Of a DNA stretch of 8,071 nucleotides, positions 1 through 5,656 are shown one piece after another. The position numbers and the translations under genes were made by a program. How positions within the stretch are numbered: the stretch's first letter is position 1; each line of letters opens with the position of its first letter. The notes beneath the pieces were generated by a model. It was not told the origin of the DNA. It ran no database searches and saw only the letters and a program-made list of their open reading frames with translations. This stretch comes from an uncultured Oscillospiraceae bacterium (GTDB lineage: Bacteria > Bacillota > Clostridia > Oscillospirales > Acutalibacteraceae), in the NCBI GenBank assembly GCA_905211675.1, contig CAJMBP010000066.1:1-8071 (forward strand). Reading direction: 5' to 3'.

Positions 1-30
1 TGGCATCCCTAAAATAATTTCTCAAGGTTT

Positions 31-66
31 TGAGGGATGAAATGAGGGATGAAATGAGAGATGTAT
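31..66. repeat. 12-bp tandem repeat, three units
   Basis: The unit TGAGGGATGAAA occurs exactly at 31-42 and 43-54. A degraded third copy, TGAGAGATGTAT, follows at 55-66 (9 of 12 matching). The array ends at the -35 hexamer of the promoter for the downstream dehydrogenase gene. An upstream CATCCCT at 4-10 is the reverse complement of AGGGATG in the first unit (33-39), so the left unit could also form a stem. Function is unknown: it could be a protein-binding array, a dispersed intergenic repeat or replication slippage. Confidence 0.8.
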
Positions 67-94
67 TGCAATTTACATCGCAAAAAGATATAAT
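66..94 (+). promoter_or_regulatory. Sigma-A type promoter of the SDR gene
   Basis: A -35 box TTGCAA (66-71, 4 of 6 consensus) and a perfect -10 box TATAAT (89-94) are separated by 17 bp. Transcription would start near position 101, leaving a leader of about 26 nt before the GTG start at 127. A 12-bp perfect palindrome, TATTTTAAAATA (94-105), lies over the expected start point. No other gene start is nearby, so this promoter probably serves the single downstream gene. Confidence 0.7.
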
Positions 95-112
95 ATTTTA
101 AAATAATTTTAC

Positions 113-116
113 GGAG
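113..116 (+). promoter_or_regulatory. Ribosome binding site, GTG start of SDR gene
   Basis: GGAG lies 10 nt before the GTG at 127. It supports this non-ATG start, which is also where homology to the SDR fold begins: the first beta strand and the TGxxxGIG loop follow within 15 residues. Confidence 0.6.
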
Positions 117-126
117 TTGTATTTTT

Positions 127-861
127 GTGGAAAAAACAGTAATTATTACAGGTGCGTCAAAAGGAATAGGTGCTGCGACTGCTATTCTTTTTGCGAGAAA
201 AGGATATAATGTAGTGCTGGGATATAACGATTCTTACCAAACGGCAAAGTTGCTCTCCTCTTCCCTATCTTCACAGGGTTACAGCGTTATGCCTTTTAAG
301 GTCAATGTAACCAATAAGCTTGAAACCGATTTGCTTATTAAAGAAACAGTTTATAAATTCGGTTCGGTCGATGTGTTTATAAATAATGCCGGTGTTGCGT
401 TTAACGGACTTATAACACAAACCGAAGATTTTGATTTAGACCGTGTGTTTGATGTTAATTTAAAGGGTGTATTTAATTGCTGTCGTTCGGTTACTCCCGT
501 TATGGTGAATCAGAAGTTTGGAAAAATAATAAATATATCGTCTATGTGGGGGCAGGTAGGCGCTTCATGTGAGGTTGCATATTCCGCGGCCAAAGCCGGT
601 GTTATAGGTCTTACAAAAGCATTGGCAAAAGAATTAGCACCCAGCGGAATAACCGTAAATGCTATTGCACCCGGCCTTATCGATACGGCAATGAATTCTA
701 ATATAAGCGTAGAAGACCTAAATGCCTTTGTTGAGAATATACCGCTCGGTCGGATGGGTAATGCCGACGAAATTGCTGCTACGGCATTATTTTTAGCCTC
801 TGACTCTGCCGATTACATAACGGGTCAGGTTTTAGGTGTTAACGGCGGTTATGTGATTTAA
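127..861 (+). CDS. ymfI: FabG-like SDR oxidoreductase, probable EF-P 5-aminopentanone reductase
   Basis: This is a complete classical short-chain dehydrogenase of 244 residues with a GTG start. Visible motifs are the cofactor loop TGASKGIG (8-15), NNAG (86-89), the structural Asn111, and the catalytic Ser139, Tyr152 and Lys156 in NISS and YSAAK. PG follows at 182-183. The family uses NAD(P)H to reduce ketones. The segment SSMWGQVGASCEVAYSAAK and the ending TGQVLGVNGG are typical of the clostridial group related to B. subtilis YmfI. That enzyme reduces the 5-aminopentanone on EF-P Lys32 to 5-aminopentanol, finishing the modification that helps EF-P rescue stalled ribosomes. The alternative is 3-oxoacyl-ACP reductase (FabG); no fatty-acid synthesis gene lies nearby, which mildly favours the EF-P role. 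The gene stands alone, with its own promoter and terminator, convergent to mutS2. The SDR fold is certain; the substrate is inferred. Confidence 0.68.
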   Translation: MEKTVIITGASKGIGAATAILFARKGYNVVLGYNDSYQTAKLLSSSLSSQGYSVMPFKVNVTNKLETDLLIKETVYKFGSVDVFINNAGVAFNGLITQTEDFDLDRVFDVNLKGVFNCCRSVTPVMVNQKFGKIINISSMWGQVGASCEVAYSAAKAGVIGLTKALAKELAPSGITVNAIAPGLIDTAMNSNISVEDLNAFVENIPLGRMGNADEIAATALFLASDSADYITGQVLGVNGGYVI

Positions 862-889
862 TTCAAATAAAAATAATTAACATAACAAG

Positions 890-921
890 AAGCGACAGAG
901 CTAAAAACTCTGTCGCTTTTT
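890..921. terminator. Intrinsic terminator, probably bidirectional
   Basis: An 11-bp perfect stem, AAGCGACAGAG (890-900) with CTCTGTCGCTT (908-918), closes a 7-nt loop. On the plus strand it is followed by a T run (917-921), giving a textbook terminator 28 nt after the SDR stop. Read on the minus strand, the same hairpin follows the mutS2 stop (934) by about 12 nt and is trailed by TTCTTGTT, a weaker U-rich tail. It therefore probably ends both convergent transcripts. It is the only hairpin in the 72-nt gap. Confidence 0.88.
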
Positions 922-933
922 ATATGCTTAATA

Positions 934-3324
934 TCAATCTGCAATTTCTGCTATGGTAACTCCGTTTTCACCTTCACCGAAAAGACCCGTGCGAAAGCTC
1001 TTGATGTTTCGATGGCTTCTAAGGTGCGCCTGAACATTTTTTCGCAAAACGCCGGTTCCTTTGCCGTGAATGACGGTAATGGTACCGATTCCCGCCAAAA
1101 CAGCTTCATCGATGTATTTGTCGAGCTCTAACAGCGCCTCGTCGGTGGTTAAACCTCTTATATCTATTTCGGTTTTTACATTGCGGTCTATTCTTGAAGT
1201 AATACCTGTGATATTGCGCTTTTTAGGTGCTTCGGTTGACTGAGAATTAGATTTTTTAAATTTGCAATCTGCAAAATTAACCCACATTTTAAGCGAGCCT
1301 GACATAACCTGAAGCTGCTTTTTGCCTTCTTCGACTTTAATTACGGTTGCGTCTCGGTTAAAGCTTTTGAGAATAACAATATCACCTATTTTTGGTGCTT
1401 TTTTTAGGCCCTCTCCCGTATTGTTTTCAAGTACGGGATTGACAGTATCTTCCATTTGCTGCAATGAACTTTTATAGCTGCGCCTTGCCATATCGAGATT
1501 TTGTGCGGCGTTTTGCGCGTTTAATTCTTTTTTTGCTTCTTCAAGTTCATTTAACAGAATATTTGATTTACTGCGGGTACTTTCGATAATCGAAGATGCT
1601 TTTTCGCGTGCCTGTTCAATTATTTTATCCCGTTTTAACTTTAAATCATATTCGGCCTGTTCGCTGCGTTTTTTAATTTCGGTAATTTGTGCTTTAAGCT
1701 TTGAAATTTCACGGCGCTCCGATTCGGCTGTTTGACGGGCTTTTTCAAGGCTTGCAACAACCTTTTCAAAACGCAGGTCGTCCTCGGTCAACTGCTCATT
1801 TGCAAGTGAAATTATGTCTTTTTTTAGTCCGAGTTTTTGCGAAATTGCAAAGGCATTAGAACGGCCGGGCTGCCCGATTATAAGATTATAAGTGGGTTTA
1901 AGTGTGCTTACATCAAATTCACAGCTCGCGTTTTCTACCCTATTCGTATCTACGGCATAAGATTTAAGCTCGGGATAATGTGTGGTAGAAATAGTTTTTA
2001 CGCCTTTTTCGGCCAATGTAATAAGAATAGCTTTTGCAAGCGCGGCTCCTTCAATCGGATCAGTACCTGCACAAAGTTCATCAAGCAGTACAATCGAATT
2101 GTCGGTACATTCGTTTAGAATGCTGATTATATTAACCATATGTGATGAAAAGGTTGAAAGAGACTGTTCAATACTCTGTTCGTCACCGATGTCGGCAAAA
2201 ATTTTATCAAACACGGCAATTTCACTGTTGTCGTCACAGGGAATCATAAGCCCGCACATTGCCATAAGACACATAAGACCGGTTGTTTTAAGTGCAACGG
2301 TTTTACCGCCGGTATTTGGTCCTGTAATAATAAGTGTGTCATATTCGCCGCCTAAAGAAAGCGTAATCGGCACTACGGACTTTTGATTTATCAATGGATG
2401 CCGTGCCCTTTTTAAATAAACAAAGCCACTGTCATTGATTTTAGGCATAATTGCACCCATTTTGTAGGCGAGCTTTGCCTTGGCAAATATTAAATCAAGT
2501 TCTATAAGTGCGTTGTAAGACTGCTTTATGCTGTCTGCAAACTCGGCACAAACAGCAGAAATTTCAGCTAATATACGGTTTATTTCGTCGGCTTCTTTTG
2601 ATTTTAAAACACGGATTTCGTTATTAACCTCGACAACCGACATAGGTTCGATAAAAAGTGTTGAACCGCTTGACGATGTGTCGTGTATAATACCCTGAAT
2701 TTCACCCTTGTGTTCGGCTTTTAAGGGTACTACAAATCTGCCGTCGCGCTGTGTAATAACCACATCTTGCAAATATTTTGAAGTTTGACCGCGTATAATT
2801 TTATTAAGATTTTCGCGTATTTTTGCGCTTTTTAATGTTATTTTTCGCCGTATATCAGACAGAGTACCGGACGCGGAATCGGATATTTCATCTTCGGATT
2901 TTATGCAAAAAGTTATTCTTTCTTCTAAAAATTTATTTGGTATAAGCGCGTTAAATAAATAATCAATCGAGGTTTCATGTTCTGTCGATGAGTTATCACG
3001 CCAAGCTCGAAGCTCGCGAATACACCTGAGAACATCTGCCGTTTTCAGCAATTCACCGGGAGTAAGCGTTGCACCGAGTTGTGCGCGGGTGAGCTGGGGT
3101 AAAATGTTAACTGCACTGTTAAAAGACGGGCTCGAATATTTAGAAATAAGCAAGTAAGCCGCTTCGGTTTGCCCCAGATTTCGTTTCACCGATTTAATAT
3201 CCGTATCGGGAACTATGTTAAGCGAATTGGCGTGTGCGTCTTCGGTTGCCGTTTGTGCTGCAAGCATTTGCAGCACAGCGTCAAGCTCAAGCGTTTTTGA
3301 ATGTTTTAAAATATTATATTCCAT
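934..3324 (-). CDS. mutS2: MutS2: Smr-domain MutS ATPase (ribosome collision / recombination factor)
   Basis: A full-length protein of 796 residues. It lacks the N-terminal mismatch-binding domain of MutS and starts directly with core and lever helices (about 1-300). The ABC-type ATPase follows: Walker A GPNTGGKT (335-342), the STFSSHM signature region (390-396), Walker B IVLLDE (411-416) and the switch His in STTHYPELK (446-454). A long charged coiled coil (about 505-625), a KOW-like segment (about 643-690) and a C-terminal Smr domain (718-796) complete it. The Smr domain has IDIRG (720-724), HGKGTG (753-758) and the terminal GEGENGVTI. In B. subtilis, MutS2 recognises collided ribosomes and promotes their splitting; in other bacteria it is reported to suppress homologous recombination. 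It is last in the operon. Its ATG abuts the recO stop (TAA-ATG), so translational coupling is likely. Confidence 0.96.
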   Translation of the reverse strand: MEYNILKHSKTLELDAVLQMLAAQTATEDAHANSLNIVPDTDIKSVKRNLGQTEAAYLLISKYSSPSFNSAVNILPQLTRAQLGATLTPGELLKTADVLRCIRELRAWRDNSSTEHETSIDYLFNALIPNKFLEERITFCIKSEDEISDSASGTLSDIRRKITLKSAKIRENLNKIIRGQTSKYLQDVVITQRDGRFVVPLKAEHKGEIQGIIHDTSSSGSTLFIEPMSVVEVNNEIRVLKSKEADEINRILAEISAVCAEFADSIKQSYNALIELDLIFAKAKLAYKMGAIMPKINDSGFVYLKRARHPLINQKSVVPITLSLGGEYDTLIITGPNTGGKTVALKTTGLMCLMAMCGLMIPCDDNSEIAVFDKIFADIGDEQSIEQSLSTFSSHMVNIISILNECTDNSIVLLDELCAGTDPIEGAALAKAILITLAEKGVKTISTTHYPELKSYAVDTNRVENASCEFDVSTLKPTYNLIIGQPGRSNAFAISQKLGLKKDIISLANEQLTEDDLRFEKVVASLEKARQTAESERREISKLKAQITEIKKRSEQAEYDLKLKRDKIIEQAREKASSIIESTRSKSNILLNELEEAKKELNAQNAAQNLDMARRSYKSSLQQMEDTVNPVLENNTGEGLKKAPKIGDIVILKSFNRDATVIKVEEGKKQLQVMSGSLKMWVNFADCKFKKSNSQSTEAPKKRNITGITSRIDRNVKTEIDIRGLTTDEALLELDKYIDEAVLAGIGTITVIHGKGTGVLRKNVQAHLRSHRNIKSFRTGLFGEGENGVTIAEIAD

Positions 3325-4083
3325 TTAAAAAAGTCCTCTTAAAAATTCAAGGGTTAAAAATTTATGTTCGGTTTGGTAGGTTATATAATTTTCGCAAAGC
3401 ATTGACAGCTCTTTCGCAGACTGTTCGGGTATATCAAAAGAATACAGCGACTCGAATTTTGAATATACAATATGCCGCATTGCTTTAAGCACGGTAAGCG
3501 TAATTGAAACACAGTTTTCTTTACGGCAGTTATCACAGTAAAGTGTGCCGTCATCAAGCTTAAAATACATAACCGCATCTTCGAATTTTCCGCAGCCGTT
3601 ACAGGCTATAATATTGGGCGCATAACCCGAAATAACCGATATTCTAAGTTCGGTTATCGCCTTTATCAGCTCGGGAGAACGCTTTTTTTCTGTCAAAAAG
3701 TGAAGTGAATTAAGTATTAGCCTTAAAAATTCTTCCGATTCTTGCTCAACAGGCTTGAAAATATTGCAAAGCTCACAAAAATATTGGGCTATTGAAAGCG
3801 TTACAATGTCACTGCCGGCACCGAAAAAAACCTTGTTTGCGGAAGCCTCGGTTATTCTGTATGTATCGCCTTTTTTCTCGATAATAAAATCGGAGTATGA
3901 CAAAAGACTTGTGGCCGGGCTTCGTTTGCTTTTAAAGCTTTTTACCCCTTTTACATAGGCGCTTATTACTCCTAAATCACGCGTTATTACGGTGATAAGA
4001 CGATCGCTTTCACCGTAACTCGTTTCCTTTATCACAAGGCCGTCTGTTGAAATTCGAATTATGTTCACCCCCGCAAATTTCAT
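3325..4083 (-). CDS. recO: DNA repair protein RecO
   Basis: A 252-residue RecO of normal length. RecO loads RecA onto SSB-coated DNA with RecR (RecFOR pathway) and anneals complementary strands. The N-terminal OB-fold carries the family opening TDGLVIKETSYGESDRL (13-29) and the basic GVKSFKSKR stretch (46-54). The helical C-terminal part has RISVISGYAPNI (147-158) and a zinc-finger-like cysteine set, CNGC (161-164) and CDNC (183-186). The start is uncertain. The ATG at 4083 has no Shine-Dalgarno sequence, and the GTG at codon 6 (4066-4068) has only a G-rich stretch directly against it. Overlap with the small gene upstream suggests reinitiation or coupling. The gene ends immediately before the mutS2 ATG. 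Confidence 0.95.
   Translation of the reverse strand: MKFAGVNIIRISTDGLVIKETSYGESDRLITVITRDLGVISAYVKGVKSFKSKRSPATSLLSYSDFIIEKKGDTYRITEASANKVFFGAGSDIVTLSIAQYFCELCNIFKPVEQESEEFLRLILNSLHFLTEKKRSPELIKAITELRISVISGYAPNIIACNGCGKFEDAVMYFKLDDGTLYCDNCRKENCVSITLTVLKAMRHIVYSKFESLYSFDIPEQSAKELSMLCENYITYQTEHKFLTLEFLRGLF
3334..3339 (-). promoter_or_regulatory. mutS2 ribosome binding site inside recO
   Basis: AGAGGA on the minus strand lies 9 nt before the mutS2 ATG. It is formed by the Arg-Gly codons near the end of recO. It fixes the mutS2 start at 3324 and shows that the last recO codons also serve as a translation signal. Confidence 0.75.
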
Positions 4084-4168
4084 TTTTCTGACATTCGTTT
4101 TTATAATTTAAATAATTGTCGATTTTGCCTGTTATTATAAATTTTAACCATTGTTTATTTTGTTCCAT
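4010..4168 (-). CDS. yqzL: Small YqzL-like protein between era and recO
   Basis: A 52-codon reading frame running from the ATG at 4168 to a TGA at 4010-4012. The peptide begins MEQNKQWLKFIITGKIDNYL and continues NYKNEC. The pattern W-x-x-F-x-x-TG-x-I-x-x-YL-x-YK (residues 7-23) is what I recall for the YqzL-like family, which in Bacillus lies exactly here, between era and recO. Family function is unknown. The remaining part (about 24-52) is polar, has three Cys (26, 32, 45) and overlaps the recO coding region by 74 nt in another frame, so its C-terminus may be less constrained. An SD-like GGGGCGAT precedes the ATG. The position match plus the motif make it likely real, though its length makes chance hard to exclude. 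Its start lies in a predicted hairpin. Confidence 0.66.
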   Translation of the reverse strand: MEQNKQWLKFIITGKIDNYLNYKNECQKNEICGGEHNSNFNRRPCDKGNELR

Positions 4169-4214
4169 AATATCGCCCCATAAATTAGTGTGGCGGTAAA
4201 AAACAATATTATGG
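4165..4214 (-). promoter_or_regulatory. Possible start-sequestering hairpin before yqzL-like gene
   Basis: In the era to yqzL gap the minus-strand RNA has CCAUAAUAU (4214-4206), perfectly complementary over 9 bp to AUAUUAUGG (4173-4165). The latter contains the AUG. Just inside, CGCC (4195-4192) can pair with GGCG (4177-4174), which is part of the SD-like sequence, leaving a 10-nt bulge and a 14-nt loop. If formed, the structure would bury both ribosome binding site and start codon. No U-tract follows it, so it does not look like a terminator. Confidence 0.4.
4172..4179 (-). promoter_or_regulatory. SD-like site of yqzL-like gene
   Basis: GGGGCGAT ends 3 nt before the ATG at 4168. It matches the downstream half of the full anti-SD complement (AGGAGGTGAT) in the same register as the GGTGAT site of era. 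It is imperfect, with C in place of T. Confidence 0.45.
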
Positions 4215-4235
4215 TAGGAAATTTAAGTAAAAAAA

Positions 4236-5162
4236 TCAGTTATTGTCAAGCCCGAATGTATGTATAAAGCCCTGACGGTTGCGCCAATCTTCTTTAACCT
4301 TTACCCAAAGCTTAACTGAAGCTTTTGTACCGAAAAAGTTTTCGATATCACGGCGCGCAAGCGTACCGATTTTTTTCAGCATTTCGCCGCCTTTGCCGAT
4401 TATTATACCCTTGTGGGAATTTTTTTCACAGTAAATAACGGCATCGACATGCAACAGCGGCTCGCCGTTTGAAGCGTCGGTTTCATAAAACTTTTCAATG
4501 TCAACTGCTACGCCGTGAGGGATTTCCTTTGAAATGCAATGAAGAATTTTTTCGCGAATTATTTCGGCAACCATAACCTTTTCGGGCTGGTCGGTAAAAT
4601 CGTCGTCGGCAAAAAAATGAGGCGACGGTTTCGCAAATTTTTTTATTTCTTTAAGCAAAATATCAATGCCGTCACCGCTTTTGGCAGAAACCGGAATAAC
4701 CGCGTCGAAGTCATACGCCTTTGAATATGCGGTGATAATGTCAAAAAGAATTTCTTTTTCTTTAAGTAAATCGATTTTATTGATAACCAAAACACACTTG
4801 AGCTTTTTATTTTTTACGGTTTCAAGAAGATTAAGCTCGGCCGGCGGAAGATTTTCAAAATCAAATTTAAATTTTGGACAGGCATCAACAACAAAAACAG
4901 CCCCGTCAACATCGCTCAAACCGTCTTTTACAGCTTTAATCATACTGTCGCCTAACAGATTATGCGGCCTGTGAAAGCCGGGAGTATCGATAAAAACAAG
5001 CTGTGTATCGTTTTGTGTTACAACACCCATTATTTTTGTTCTTGTTGTTTGCGGCTTGTCCGATACTATTGCTACCTTTTGACCGACAATTTTGTTAAGC
5101 AAGGATGATTTTCCCACATTAGGTCGGCCGATTATTGTAATGAATGCAGATTTTTGTTCCAT
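4236..5162 (-). CDS. era: GTPase Era (30S assembly, 16S rRNA 3' end binding)
   Basis: A complete 308-residue Era. The GTPase domain has G1 GRPNVGKS (12-19), the switch I/G2 region TTRTKIMG (39-46), G3 DTPG (59-62), G4 NKID (128-131) and G5 SAK (159-161). The C-terminal KH domain has the family sequence IIIGKGGEMLKKIG (253-266) and ends with VKVKEDWRN (287-295). Era binds the 3' end of 16S rRNA near the anti-SD sequence and checks small-subunit maturation, in functional partnership with YbeY. It lies 11 nt after ybeY. The ATG at 5162 is preceded by CGGTGATATA, a close-spaced GGTGAT-type SD. All key residues are present and there is no sign of truncation. Confidence 0.98.
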   Translation of the reverse strand: MEQKSAFITIIGRPNVGKSSLLNKIVGQKVAIVSDKPQTTRTKIMGVVTQNDTQLVFIDTPGFHRPHNLLGDSMIKAVKDGLSDVDGAVFVVDACPKFKFDFENLPPAELNLLETVKNKKLKCVLVINKIDLLKEKEILFDIITAYSKAYDFDAVIPVSAKSGDGIDILLKEIKKFAKPSPHFFADDDFTDQPEKVMVAEIIREKILHCISKEIPHGVAVDIEKFYETDASNGEPLLHVDAVIYCEKNSHKGIIIGKGGEMLKKIGTLARRDIENFFGTKASVKLWVKVKEDWRNRQGFIHTFGLDNN

Positions 5163-5166
5163 TATA

Positions 5167-5172
5167 TCACCG
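5167..5172 (-). promoter_or_regulatory. era ribosome binding site, CGGTGA type
   Basis: CGGTGA lies 4 nt before the era ATG, within the 11-nt gap after ybeY. It corresponds to the downstream half of the SD consensus, which suits the short spacing. The same hexamer precedes ybeY. Confidence 0.6.
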
Positions 5173-5173
5173 A

Positions 5174-5656
5174 TTAAACCTTTGTTACCGAAAGTCCGAG
5201 TTTTTTTAGGATTATTTCCTCTTTTTCGCGCATAATCGCTTTTTGCATGCCTTCATCAACATGGTCATAACCGAGTAAATGAAGCATAGAATGCACCGTA
5301 AGATATGCAATTTCACGTCTGAGACCGTGACCGAAAAGTTCACCCTGCGCTACTGCATGTTCAACCGATATTACAATGTCACCGAGCATTTTTTTGTTTG
5401 TTTCGGGGTCGGTGTCATAAACCCCGTTTTCACCTAACGGAAAAGACAGAACATCGGTAGACCTATCAACATTGCGAAATTGACTGTTATATTCCTTAAT
5501 TTGTTCGTCGTCAACAAATGTTACATCAACCTCGGCGTCGTCTGTAAATTTTTCCTCTGTTAAAGTTGCTATGCAGGCTTTTCTTACCAAAAGCTTTGTT
5601 CCTATGGGAAGCGGCATTCGTTTTTGTGAATTTTCTATATTAACCTTTACTTTCAT
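5174..5656 (-). CDS. ybeY: Endoribonuclease / rRNA maturation factor YbeY
   Basis: A 160-residue protein of normal family length when started at the ATG at 5656. YbeY is a metal-dependent RNase implicated in 16S rRNA 3' maturation and 70S quality control. The zinc-binding H-x3-H-x5-H motif is intact as HSMLHLLGYDH, with His122, His126 and His132. Also present are FRNVDRSTDVLSFP (60-73) and LGDIVIS (91-97). The open frame extends upstream to an ATG at 5719, deep inside phoH, but the 5656 start has a CGGTGA SD five bases upstream and gives MKVKVNIEN, the usual family beginning. With that start it overlaps phoH by 17 nt. It lies directly before era; the two act on the same end of 16S rRNA. Confidence 0.96.
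   Translation of the reverse strand: MKVKVNIENSQKRMPLPIGTKLLVRKACIATLTEEKFTDDAEVDVTFVDDEQIKEYNSQFRNVDRSTDVLSFPLGENGVYDTDPETNKKMLGDIVISVEHAVAQGELFGHGLRREIAYLTVHSMLHLLGYDHVDEGMQKAIMREKEEIILKKLGLSVTKV

Noticed and set aside
2..40. Open frame GIPKIISQGFEG ending in TGA at 38-40, possibly the tail of an upstream plus-strand gene
   Set aside because: Only 12 residues are visible, with no recognisable family, and the stop lies within the tandem repeat. A gene end cannot be told from chance.
31..60. Repeated ATG-AAA-TGA mini-frames, each preceded by GAGGG, as a leader peptide array
   Set aside because: The SD-like bases touch the ATG, so spacing is wrong, and the array lies upstream of the predicted transcription start.
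1982..2386. 134-codon open frame on the plus strand
   Set aside because: It lies wholly antisense to the MutS2 ATPase domain, has no SD or homology, and is explained by codon bias of the real gene.
4190..4236. Promoter in the era-yqzL gap (TTTTTT, 17 bp, TAATAT on the minus strand)
   Set aside because: The -35 match is poor and the -10 matches 4 of 6 in very AT-rich DNA, so it is not above background.
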